Below, piece by piece: positions 50,069 to 62,142 of a stretch of DNA of 64,000 nucleotides. The notes beneath the pieces were generated by a model. The model saw only the letters and a list, made by a program, of their open reading frames with translations. It was not told where the DNA came from and searched no databases. The first letter of the stretch is position 1, and each line of letters opens with the position of its first letter. The position numbers and the translations under genes are program-made. The stretch is from Psettodes erumei (taxonomy: Eukaryota; Chordata; Actinopteri; Pleuronectiformes; Psettodidae): NCBI GenBank assembly GCA_016785225.1, contig JAFBJZ010000782.1, positions 124,001-188,000 on the forward strand. The letters are read 5' to 3'.

Positions 50069-53000
50069 TCATTCTGAGATGACTGTGGGTAGGTTGGGCA
50101 GGATACTGGTCCAGAAATGTACATAACGTACTCTCAACTTCTGTTTTACATAGTTCTTATCCATCTTCGAATTGATTTCCAGGTACTTGTGTCCAGTGCT
50201 GGTGAATGTGGGCCAGGTGGCAGGTACACTCAGGTCCCCTTTGTTGGGATCTCTGTGGACATAAGCAGAAAACAGGGCAACAGAATTGAGACAGTTTTCT
50301 GTTTCATTTTTTGATTCTAGTTTTCTTGAATTCTGCAATGCTTCTATGTTGTGTGTCTGCTGAATTATAGCTACCCGGTTTTGGCGAAGTTGGTCCAGTA
50401 GGCAATCAGGTAGCCAGAGACATCACGGTGACGAGGCCAGTATCCCAGTGGTGTGGTGAAAGGCTTTCCAAACACGTATTGCAGGTCATCAGCGTGGTCA
50501 GCTCCCATCCAGCTGGGATAGGGCCTACCAATACCGCCCATGCGGTTGGGTTCAGAGAAGACGTAGGAGTAGGTACGGGCAGTTCTTTAATGAGACAGGA
50601 AACATATAGAGATGTGACAATGATGACACCAAAAGACATGTATGTCTGTATATGGTAGATATAATATTATCAGTATATAACACATCACAGAGGACATTCT
50701 CACTCTGAAAAAGTAAAATTCACACTTTAGAAATATAAACTTTAAACTCTAAATTTAAACTTTTCCACAGTTGCCATCATTTTATTCCAAAAAATCTGAG
50801 GCAAGCAATATGGAGAAATGAAAGGTCTTATAAATGGCTCATAAATAAATTGATAATGATATCGATATTGCAAGACCCTGCACTCACGTGGCATTTGCAT
50901 GAAGGTAGAGGGCAGCCTGTGTAGGAACCAGGAAGATGTAGTCTGTTCCGATCTCCACAATGGTTTTCTTGATAATCTCCTGGGTGGGATTTGATCCCCA
51001 GGTAGAGGTGTATGTGGAGTAGGCACTGTCCAAACCCGCCTTCCCCTTCTCTTTTGTGTATGTACCCAGGAGTCTCTTCATATCATCTCTGCATTTAGGA
51101 AGACAGGCTCTGAAAGTTAGATCTCTCCTCTCTGGCACCAGAAGAGCTTATAGTGCCACAATTCTCACAAAAGTATAGTATGTTTGTTTGTTTCCCGTTA
51201 ATGAAATGGCTTGAACTCACATAGCAGTGGACAAAAGGGGTGAGTTGATTGAAGGGACATCAAAACCAGTGAAGAGGTGTCCGTCCATGTCATTGACTCC
51301 AGCGATGTAGTCCAGGTCAGCGGCATTGTGGAACAGGTTGTAAGGTTCATCAGGCAGGAAGTCACCATCGATCACAGCAGATAGGACCAGGTTGTTTACT
51401 ATGGGCTCTGACAAAGGCAGATAAAATCAGACACTTAATATATGGTATACTAACTGTATGTTTTATAAATAACTGGCTAATTTGGTACACAACTGCTACA
51501 GCTGCTACTGCCTTGTTAAAATCAGTGATCATTCATGTTTTACACACATGCACAGAACTAAACTTTTAAGACAGAAGAAAATGAATCACCACACAATCTC
51601 TCAATATCTCTTTTTCTAATGAAAAAACATCAGCGCCAGTAAAAAGCCACAATTGGAGCTGGTCAGTCATGGGATATGAGTTTCGTTATGCGTTCAAGTA
51701 TACATTTTTGAAACATTAGGCAAAATGAGGCTAGTAGTTCTCTGAGGTTGGCATGGTATATCAGGACCTTTAAGGTCAACACTCTCTAACCAACTTTCCT
51801 TCAAAATTTAGCACAAATTTTGAACTATATTTTAAAAATCAGCAAAGATACAATTATGTGCAGTTTAATCCATGTTTCTATCCACCATGAGGAAATACAC
51901 ATAATACACTGCCAGTGTTGTTTTGGCTTGGTTGGACTGCATTCCTTACCATCAGGCGAGCCTGACATTTTCAGAGTGCCGGCCAATGTTAGGAGCACAG
52001 GATCAGTCATCTTCAAACAGGCAACCATGTTTTGATCAGTGGGGCAGTTGACCTTCAGAGCAACCTGGCGAGAGGTTTCAAACCAGATTTAATAATTTCC
52101 CAGTCCGAAAGATATATCTTCACCTTACAATGCTTACTAACTTTTCCAAAAAAGAATGTTCAATGTTCTATAGAAGAAGTAAAACATTTCACAGAAACTA
52201 TGATGTACCTCCTCAGTGAATCTGCGGGGGTTCCTGTTGACGGCCCATGGGCAAGTTGCAACTCCACTCTGGGAGATGGCTCTTTTTAGCAGCCCTCTGT
52301 TGTGGGGTGTAAGTGTCTGTGGGCAGACAGTCAGGAAAACTGATGGTTTACTATACTCTTATTCTTTGAATGAGGTTAGACTCCACTTTGATGCACAAAA
52401 TGAGCGAAACATCCAGAAAAAAAAAACTCTCACCTGGAGGCTAACACTGGCTCCCCCTGCAGACTCTCCAAAGATGGTGATGTTATCAGGGTCTCCTCCA
52501 AATGAGCGTATGTTCCTGTGCACCCAGGCGATGGCGGCATGCTGGTCCCACAGACCATAGTTTCCTGTCAAGAAGATGGAGCAATTTATACAGTGGGCAA
52601 GATCAGGTTTTGTAGAACTCGCAAAATATTGCAAAAGAATGAACTGGCATATACCAGGCAAACTGGAGTCTCCGGTGCTAAGGAAGCCCAGAGTTCCCAC
52701 ACGGTATCCCAGAGTCACCACAATAACATTTCCTCTGTCTGCAATCTCTTGCCCGCTGTACAGATAGTTGTTCAAAAAGTTAGCACCCATTGAGCCTCCG
52801 GCCAGGAAGCCTCCGCCATAGATCCAGACCATGACTGGCAGATCTGTCGACACTGTGGAGACCAAAGAGAATGTGAGCCATTTGTGGTGTTGATCTTTAC
52901 AGCTGAGAGTTAGTGGGTATCTCTGTGTTTACCTGAGCGGCCATGAGGAACCCAGATGTTGAGGTAAAGACAGTCCTCGCTACCTCTGGTGTCAGTCATC

Positions 53001-53816
53001 ATCAGGGTCAACTGAAGACATCGCTTCCTGAACTCAGTGGCCTTCAAGACACCTGAAGAAAGACACAGAGTGAGAGCAGTGTAAGACTTCCTTTAACTGA
53101 TGCTCAATTGCAGGTCAATATCAACTTTCCCAATACCACAGATTGCATGGATAAGCAAAGATAAAACTTCAGGCAATAGAAATGACTGCAGGTTATGGCT
53201 CTTGTTGCCGCGATAAATTACATTTGTTTGAGCAGCGTTTTCTTGAGTAACACAGCATCAGTAAAGTTTTTTGTCACTGGCATGAATGTAAAATCCAGCA
53301 GGTGAGAATTTCAATCATTCTACCCACCATCCCAGCCAGGGTGACGCTTTGGTTTCTCAAATCTCCCTGGGATGTCAGCAAAGGGAATGCCCTTGAAGAT
53401 GTCCATGTGGCGCCGGAACCCAAGACGAATATTCTCGCCCTGCACCATCCCTCCCTCTGTGTACACCACCCCGAGCTACGGAAATTAAGCACAGCATGAT
53501 TAAAAAAACAAATACACCTGCGGTGTCTGCACATTTAGACTTTGGTTAACATGCCATATATCCATCAAAGTAATTTATTTCTCAACATTTGAAATTGTAC
53601 TGTGCAGCAGCTGATTTTCAAAAAGGCTGTGGATGCAGAAACAATTTAACATTTTTTCCACTGACTGAATTTTATACAGATAGTTTTGGGGGGTTTTATA
53701 ATAAAAAAAAAATAGAAATATACTAGAAATTATTTTTTGTGCGTGATACTTACAGAGGCCCCAGAAGCCGTCTCCAGAAACACAGCAACAGCAACAAAAA
53801 TCCCCAGCTTCGCCAT
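50069..53816 (-). CDS. cel: Bile salt-activated (carboxyl ester) lipase, first tandem copy
   Basis: Same enzyme family and gene structure as the middle copy. Eleven exons: 53754-53816, 53328-53475, 52933-53052, 52655-52852, 52434-52564, 52209-52316, 51950-52064, 51221-51407, 50888-51088, 50375-50584, 50069-50252. All are in phase and give 554 residues. Signal peptide MAKLGIFVAVAVFLETASG. Catalytic triad Ser211 (FGESAGGAS), Asp336 (NDMDG) and His454 (GADHADD), with oxyanion-hole YGGGF. No VNTR tail; it ends PTVISE-stop. It is the copy closest to gtf3c5, the same order and orientation as GTF3C5-CEL in human. A clear TATAAAAG lies 48 bases upstream of the start codon. Confidence 0.95.
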
Positions 53817-53863
53817 GATGCCCAAGCTCCAAACAGTGAGACCCAGGCCAACTGATGGTCAGA

Positions 53864-53871
53864 CTTTTATA
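53864..53871 (-). promoter_or_regulatory. cel: TATA box of the first cel copy
   Basis: TATAAAAG on the gene strand, 48 bases upstream of the ATG at 53816. Confidence 0.75.
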
Positions 53872-54779
53872 CAGCAGCCTCCTCCCCTAAACATCTGACC
53901 ATTGTGCAGTCTGTGGACCTCCTTTTCTCACTGTTACATAACAAGCAATATTTAACCACCTTCTTCCCACAGCATGTTCCTCAATACCTACTGTGGATTA
54001 CAATAAAAAACAGATTCACACCTTGTCTGAACAACATAAATATCAAATAAAGCCACTGCCACCCTTTGTCATTGGACATTCACCAAACCAATTTTACATG
54101 AGCCACTGAACCCTACACCTCTTTACTGTTAACTTGCTCATGGTGTGGAATATACAAGTTGAAATATAAATTAGTTTTTGAAAATCTAATGGAAATGTGG
54201 ATTTGTTTATCCATGTACTCAGTAATTAAGACTAGTGTTCAGCTGATGTAAGGCTGGTCTTGTATTGGGCTTTCTTTTGGATGTACAATAGTTTTGAGGC
54301 ATTTAGTGAGTTAAATAAATCAGACATGTTTGTATACAGACAGTTTTAAATAGGCTTTGAGAAGTGACTTTTCCACCTTTTGCAGTTGTGTATCAGGAAA
54401 CCATCACCCTGCCGAGTTGACACAGCTGCCCAAAAGGACTCACAGTCACACTGCTGTATGAACAAATGAAAAGTTAATCTTTGTTTTTATACCAAACCTT
54501 TTTCCTAATCCTGCAAACCTGGATTATAAATGCCTTATAACCTTCAATACATGACAACTGAAGTCAATTTAACTAGACATTACTATGCTACCTATATAAT
54601 TTATTATCACCACTATGGTTACACTGTAAACATACTGTGTCAACAGTAATAGACAACATATAAAAAGTCTTTATTTATAAAGAAAGTTGGATCACAGAGG
54701 GAATCAAAGTAGAAAAATAAATCAAAAAACATTTTAAAAACATGAAAAATATTTTTGATGATGTTTCAGAGTGGATATC

Positions 54780-55010
54780 AAGTTTAGGCTTTCCAATTCT
54801 GTATCACACCAAATGTGGTGAAATCTGGTCACAGTCTCTCCTTTTGCTTCCTGAGTTATGACATTGAATAATGGCCAGACGTGTTTTTGGGGAATACTAT
54901 AATGTCGCAGTGACGTTGACCTTTGACTTTTTGGAATACATCATCACTTCATCATTTCCTCCTGTTAGACATTTGTGTGGGTTTTTGTTCATGAGGTGGT
55001 GAGGAAGTAT
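54780..55010. repeat. Teleost interspersed repeat (GACCTTTGAC type)
   Basis: Contains CACCAAATGTGGTGAAAT, then CCTGAGTTATGACATTG, then AGTGACGTTGACCTTTGAC and ATTTGTGTGGGTTTTTGTTC. These are diverged forms of the widespread teleost repeat that reads GTGACCTTGACCTTTGACC. A 61-codon frame over it is a by-product. Confidence 0.65.
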
Positions 55011-56474
55011 ATCGGTTTTGGTAATACCATCCTGGGTTTTACTGGGTATCAGATTACGGAAATATGTGGTATCGCACATCACTAGCTGAAGAACCCTTTG
55101 TCACTCTCTCTCAGAATTGACCATAAGAAATTAAATTTTAAAAACTGCATTCGGTTAATGTCAGATTCTCTTTTTTTAGTATGCAGAATAATATCAAGAT
55201 CTTTTACGGTTTGTCGAACCTTCCATCAGCACATTGCATCAGCATCAGCAATATCACACATCTCATTATCATCAAAACAAAATACAAACACTTTTTTTTT
55301 TTTTTTTTTACAGTGCATCTGTTCTAGTCACACAACACGTCACATGAAGTGAGTACAAACTAGCATTGATTCTTTTAAAACACTTGTAAAACACACTGGA
55401 CAATTAGTCATCAAAAAACCCATCTCATCCAATCCTCTGGCCATCAGCTATATTCCATCAACACGAACATTAATAACATTTCTTTTCTCAGGCTGGGCTC
55501 TGCATTTTTCTCTCACATTCTTCTCCACTCTCATGTTCCACATCGCTCCCCAAAACAAGCTCTCCCTGCTGGCGTTTAACGCCACCCTCTGGACATTTAG
55601 TAGAACTATTACACCAGCCTTCACATTTAATATGACTGGCTACCTGTCAAACCTAGGTAAAGGAAGATTACACAAGAATCAGTGCATATACAGGGAAAAA
55701 ACAAACCATGAAACATCCTTTTGACAAAAATGGTGTTAAACAACAGTTAAAGTCTGCTCTCATCATATATTCCTGCATCTATGGGTGTGGAGATACGGAA
55801 AGCCCCTGAAGATGAATAATGACAAGAAGATTGGCAACACACACAAGACAGGCTGCTGGCAACTTCGGCGGTGAAGTCATCGAACATCCACTCCTGAGGT
55901 TTTGCAACAACAGACTTTCTGCCAGCTGGAATGCGCTTCACCAAGGAAGGAAATGGCATCTTTCTGTTGGTGATCCGTCGTGCTCTCAAGGAGATTCTTC
56001 AGGTAGTTTATCAAGAAACTGTCCTTTAACTCTTCTGTTTACTCATATGTGATAATTAAATAATATAAAATTAAAATTATGTAAAAACTCTCTCACATAC
56101 TGACAAAACAGTATACTTACAGTATACCGTTTTTTTCCAAATAGTATTAAATACTCTTATGCAGTTTATATGATAAAAGGTTGATACACATCCATGTATC
56201 AATGCAATATTACCACGCTAAATACTGTGCTTCCTGTGTGGTCTGCCACTCAAACCTTAAATCATGATTAAACCAAACAGCTCGTGTCTGAGCACGAGGC
56301 TCGATAAGCCTGAACACAGAACCAGCAGATAGCAGGATTTGTCTCACAATGTGATGGGACCCAGCGACAGGGATCTCTGTTTGGCTCGAGTTGAGCTGGA
56401 GAAAATCTATTGACATCCAGATTTTGGATTATTAGGATGACACAATTCTCACACAAACAACGAGAAATACTGTT

Positions 56475-56480
56475 TTTATT
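56475..56480 (-). other. Probable gtf3c5 polyadenylation signal
   Basis: TTTATT on the plus strand (AATAAA on the gene strand), about 92 bases beyond the stop codon. Confidence 0.5.
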
Positions 56481-56571
56481 TACACTTAACAAAGTCCCAT
56501 CAGATTTTACAGAAACAAATGATGCAAAACTATCGCCCATCAAGCTATGCGTCATCAAAACGGTTGTACTA

Positions 56572-59500
56572 TCACATGTAATCCAGAATTTCTGTCTCCA
56601 TCTCATTTTCACTTCCCTCAGACGGCTGAAATTCGTCGTCATCATCTTCCTCATTCTCGCCGTCCTCCTCATCTTCTTCCTCTGCGTCCACATCTCTCGC
56701 TGAGGATTTTGAACTTGGACCTTTGCGTCTGCTTCTCTTGGGGATTTCTGGCAACGCTGAGGGAGATAAATGACACCAGACAGACAACCAGTCCGTGTAA
56801 ATATTTAATGGCTACATATCCCATGAACTCCATTGAAGTTAAAGTCACAAAATGATTCATGGAATAAAAAAAACAAAATTACACAAAATTGTTTTGCTTT
56901 GGTTGTGACGTTCACATTTCATGTCTACACTAAGGCCATGGAGTGAGAGGTTGGTGTCAATAGAGGCAATTTGCTTCACTCGGCTGCACACAGAGCAAAA
57001 ATACTCAGAGCCACTTCAATAATAAAAGTATGGAAATTGCCCTGATTGCACCTCGGTCGCACTCAAGGGCATGGTGTGTCTACAGTAAGCGGAAGAGTGT
57101 TTTATCAGTGGTCCTGTCTGGCTAGTTAATGTGTGCTCACATACACGGGGATCACAGGCGGGACACGGCATCCATGAGGTGATTGGACATTGTCCTTACC
57201 CGGTTTCTGTGCTCGGACGACCTTCTTGATCAGGGCTGAGATGATGTCCCTCAGCTTGTCAGTGGTGCCCACAACACACCAGCCGTCCCGCTCGTTACAC
57301 ACCTGTTCACTTCCGCTGTTCTGCCCAACCACCTGCTGGATACTGAAAACACACAAATAGCTGCATTACACCCAAACAGTAGTGGAAAGTAAGTAGTTTA
57401 CTCAAGCAATGTGATTAAGTCAAATTTGACAGAATAAATATAAAAAACAGAATAAATATAATAATATCCAAATATTGTACTATTGCATGGCATTTATTTG
57501 AAAACTCCAAAATACAATTTAGACATCAATTATTGGCTCCTTATACTGAAAATCTGCGGCATCTCTTTTTAAGAGAGAGTGAGCGAGAGATGTTTACAAT
57601 ATGTAGGAATATGTCAGCTCAGTGGCTCAAATAATCATAAGTCACTTAGAGCATAGCCTAAGTTGTATATCAAAAGTTTGATTGCCCAAAAACTGAGGCT
57701 AACACCTGAAACACTACATTTAATTGCATCCAGGACAAATTATGGCCTCCTTTTTCTGAATTTCAGAAAGTACTTTTCCAGCACTTCACATAACCAATCA
57801 CTGGTCAGTTTGATTCCCCCAGAAGCACTTGAGAAAAATAATACTCTGTAAGAAAGTAGTGCATAAACAAGAATGGGTAACGTACCTTTCCACATCCAAA
57901 TCACAGAGCTGGTAAAACATCTGCCTGTGAGGAGGCAGCATGCCCTCCCTGAAAATGTAGGCTGACTCCTGTGGAGGTGACACAGAGGTCGGTATTTTAG
58001 GCAGCAGTCATTGAACAGATGATGCGAAATTCTGGTGAGAAATAATTATAAGGCGATGTGACAACCAGTCCCTTCAACTATAACTTTAAACTTCACAGCT
58101 TGTGGCCAAAGAGGGCACTGACACCCAAAGGCTTATGGAGACCAGACGTGTTCAAAATGGAATAAATGAAGAGATCAATAGTCTCATAAATAAAAACAGA
58201 CAAAATACAGAACGTCGCCATGAAATTGGTAGACGGCTCAGTTTTTCAATGGAATCAGTTCTGCTGTGAAGCAAGACCAGTTTGAAACCCGTTAGCAGGT
58301 TTAGGACCATCCTCCAGTAAAGCTGTCACATGACGTGTCTGTGCTGGACCTTCACTGACCTTCAGCTGGTACGTGACTGGGACGGGGTCACGACTGGCAC
58401 CTGGACCCTCCTGAGCTGGAAGATCCATCACACTAGCTGGCGGCGGACCTGGAAAAAACAAATACAAAAAAACAAACAAACCGCAAAGCAGTTTTTTCCA
58501 ACAGGTTGTCAGTTTACCTTGGCAAAGCAGCAAGATGGTGGAGACTACTGAGGACACGTTACTGCCATTTAATTTAGCAAGCCAAGAAAGTAATTTTTCA
58601 GGCTCTGCAATGTAACATGAGTAGACAGTACCGGAGCAACAGGAAACCAGACTACCCAGGAAATAAGATGATGACCTCATTTACCTCTTAAAAAAGCTCT
58701 TAAAAACTTCTTATTTTAACTGGAGTATGTGTAGTTGAATATGATGCACCTTTTTTTGTTTTGCCTACATGTGCGTGGGCTAACAGCACTGTGAGAAGAA
58801 GAATTTTGCACAGTCAAATCTCCAGTGCTAGAGTCAGACTTACCTACAGTAAGAGTTTCTGTGGGACTTCAGATTATTATTTTAAAAAGGAGAATGCATT
58901 ACAATGTGTAAGGATCTGTCTTTCATCCCACTCTTCTGTCCTCACACCTTTTAGTTTTCCTGTAAATGTTCAAGCTGATTAAATCCTTGTTATCCATATA
59001 CAGTATATGGAAAATTAGTCTGTGTTATTCAGGAGAAATCCAACTGGGAAAATCAGAAAGTCTCCTTCCCAGATTATGGAATCTTTTTCCTTGTTTGCAT
59101 GACATTTAAGAAATCACATTACTGCAGTCTGTCAACTGTAACCTGGCCACCTTTGGTTTTTTAAGTTTGCCTGCTTTCTCTGTCATAAATGAATGATAAG
59201 TGTTTATCACATTTTTAAAATGTCAGTTCAGTTCTACAATGTCAAAGGTCATTTGAGCACATGTAATATGATGTATGCCGGTTCACTGTCACGACTTAAT
59301 GGGACACTTGAACAGAACACAACCCCTGTGCTGCTCCTGCTGCACAGGTCACCTCCTGACAGGTCAGAATTCCAGCAGTGAAAAAGGCAACTTCAACTTC
59401 ATCTCCAATAAATACATTCCTCTAAATAAACTCACCCGCTTTGTTGAATGTGATAGGCAGAGTATAGTTAAGGGAACTCCTCTTTGCTTTCACGGGCATG

Positions 59501-61849
59501 TCCGATAGCGAGTAGCCTAAAAGTGTGAAAAGGGGGAACCAGCAGTCAGTGTCAGGCAGAGAGGTCTTGAATTTTCGTTAAGACGCAAAAATAAGAAAAA
59601 AAGCTCTTGTCCTGTCCTGCCTCAGGCTCTTACCATGCTTGGTGCTGCAGCGGATCCTGAAGTCCAGCATCTGGTATTTCTTTGAGTCTGTGTTCTTTCG
59701 GGGGTCATAGCCCAGCCTCACCCACAGACTTCTCCACGGCCCTGTCACCTACACATGTAAGACTGGTGTTTAACTTGAATTTAGGAAAATAAGATTTCTA
59801 TATCCTTTTACAATAGAAAACAGACATATCACTACAAATAGACTGGACATCACAACGAACACAATCTACAGAGCAGGCCTGTGATAGATACTGCCTCAGT
59901 GTCAATTTTATAAAGACTTTGTGTGCTGTTGTGTTACATTTCATCATTTACTATAAATAATACATTCAGCACCACACTCTTAACAAGATTACACAGTTTA
60001 ATAAACTTCACATCTATTCAAAAATTGATGAATTTTGGTTTGAAATTCTACATTTAAGGCTTTTTCTGTTCAGCTACTGCAGAGCAACAACTCACTGATA
60101 TTTCATAATGTTCAATTTTCATGTAGGTTTTGCTGTTTCGAAATATATTTGAATGGCACCAGTGAACGTGAGCTGAACAGCATCTATTTTTCCCCCCTAA
60201 AATACAATCTCAGGCTTCACCAGGCCGTCGTTCCATCGCTTCAGCTCACCATGTAGTAGGCAAAAACTGGCAGCAGCAGTTTCAGTTTATCAGGGTGGAC
60301 ATTGATGTTGGCCTTGACTGCGTTCCGTGACCAGATGGGTCGGCTCTCAAACATCTAGAAATAAGAAGTTTAGTCTGAGATAAGATAAAAGTTCATAAAA
60401 AAGGATGTGAAAAACATACCTGTGTGACATTACATAACATCTATTTTGGACTTCAGGCAGATTTCTGACAACTTGTCGATTGTGATGGACTGGGGCCACT
60501 GGCGAACACACTGACTGCTGAAAATGGCCTGATGGAAAAATAGCTGGAATATGGGTCACTGCACCGTGTGAGTCAAAACACTTCCAGTGTCGGAAAGAAA
60601 TTCAAATACAAGCACAAGATAAAGTCATGAAAGTTGACAGGTGTGGAGCCGTAATCACAATACGGCTGATAGTCGAGGATGGGTGTGGTCCCATCCGAGT
60701 ACTGGCGTGATGAGGCGGTAATGTCTCCTGACTACTCATGGGCGGGAACACATGGGCGGGTGTTTGAGGCTGGTGTGATCCCAGAAGCCAGCGACGATAA
60801 CCACAGAAGTTCACAAACCTCTCTCATTTTTTCCTCGGCCGCTTTGTCAGAGTCCTTCAGGCAGACTCGTGCCCAGTTGAGCTTGGCCGCCTCCAGGCAC
60901 TCGGTGGGCACAGTGGGATCACTGAAGCTGATGAAAATGGCGTTGTGGGGCCGACGAGCACGATTCACACCGATGAAGTTCTTCTTGATGACGGACATCT
61001 GGCTGTAAACAGAACGTAGGAGGAATAGAATAAATATTTTTCTCATATAGTGCACCAGCATCACTGTGAGATTAAAACTATAAAGTTTCTGTTACTGCAA
61101 TTAGAAAAATGAAAGTCATTGTAGCCTTATCAGGGTAAACCTTGTGTTCTGTTCCTAACTTTTAGCTTACAAGAAAATCAAAAGGAAGTTAAATTGCAAA
61201 AGCTATTCGGTTAACTCGGGAAATAATGCTTTTCACACACAACCATTACTGACTTTTGATGGATGTCAGGTCGGTAGAAATAATCCACGGGAGTATCCAG
61301 ACGTGAGAAGATGGCGGGGGGAAGAAAGTAAGGCATGGGCTGCTCAAAGAACTCTTGATTCTCTGACTTGCGAAGGATGATTTTGTCGTACAGAGAGGTG
61401 TCTTTTCCACCTTCTGAGTGCACAGCGAGGCACTGGAAGTCTGCCAGGCCTGCGAATAACAAAAATGGCATTAGAAAAGGCAATGACATCTTTTTTTACA
61501 TCAGTCGGGTTTTTTTTTACTCTGAGATGTTCCAGTCATATCTCTATATTAATGTTGCCAAACTGCACTTCATATTCTGTGATTTTGAAATGCTGAAATG
61601 AAAAAATTACAGTAGTAAAGTAAAGTACAAGGGGGGATTCTTGATCTAACCTTGGAATTTATATGTCGTTCCTATGACTCCGAGTACGTCCATGTGGATC
61701 TCAACATTGCTGGGGTCCTTTTTGCGCACCCGCCGCCGCACTCTAAGGAGGAGGTTGCTGGACGGGAAGCGGTTTCCACACAGAGAGTGACAGAAAGGGT
61801 CCTGCGGTCGGTAACGCAGCTCAAGCCGCCGGTTGGGGTGAGCGAAAGT
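56572..61849 (-). CDS. gtf3c5: General transcription factor 3C polypeptide 5 (TFIIIC63), exons 2-11
   Basis: Nuclear subunit of TFIIIC, which binds the internal A/B-box promoters of tRNA genes and recruits TFIIIB and RNA polymerase III. Exons: 61651-61849, 61254-61449, 60819-61002, 60250-60354, 59634-59748, 59436-59516, 58360-58448, 57886-57968, 57200-57342, 56572-56756, giving 460 codons, all in phase. Family landmarks: LELRYRPQDPFCH, YKFQGLADFQ, IFSRLDTPVDYFYRP, RARRPHNAIF, SRPIWSRNAVKAN, GPWRSLWVRLGYDPRKN, FREGMLPPHRQMFYQLCDL and NERDGWC. The last exon is strongly acidic (EEEDEEDGENEEDDDDE) and ends SENEMETEILDYM, as in vertebrate orthologues. The first exon, with the start codon and about 45 residues, was not found and must lie to the right of the LINE. 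Confidence 0.95.
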
Positions 61850-62010
61850 CTGCGGATTAACAGGAAACCGCAAAAATTATCAGATTAGTGCGGTTCAACC
61901 ACAGTGGGTGGACCAATTCAATGTTTTTATAAATTATTGTAATCGGTGGTAATGTGGCTGATGGCAGTTTTGTTTTTGAAGATCCATATCAAGGGAACGT
62001 CACTGCGTAC

Positions 62011-62102
62011 CAACCTCTGGAAGCGCGGCCGACCATGGTCCTGCCAACTGACCTCCAGAGGTTGACGATCCAATCAGGGCGAGGCAGTCAAATTTGCATA
62101 CC
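62011..62102. mobile_element. Short palindromic repeat (MITE-like), copy 2, in gtf3c5 intron 1
   Basis: CAACCTCTGG ... CTCCAGAGGTTGACGATC, then CCAATCAGG and AAATTTGCATACC, matches the element at 5837-5947 in the same orientation. The central part differs. The LINE 3' end begins about 40 bases further on. Confidence 0.55.
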
Positions 62103-62142
62103 CACAAAACACACACAGGAAAACAGGCAACACACAAGAGAG

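Larger units (their letters stand above)
53872..56571. other. Intergenic, cel to gtf3c5; no gene recognised
   Basis: AT-rich sequence containing one dispersed repeat (54780-55010), an 18-base T run at 55292-55309 and the 3' flank of gtf3c5. The open frames are short and unrecognised. Confidence 0.6.
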
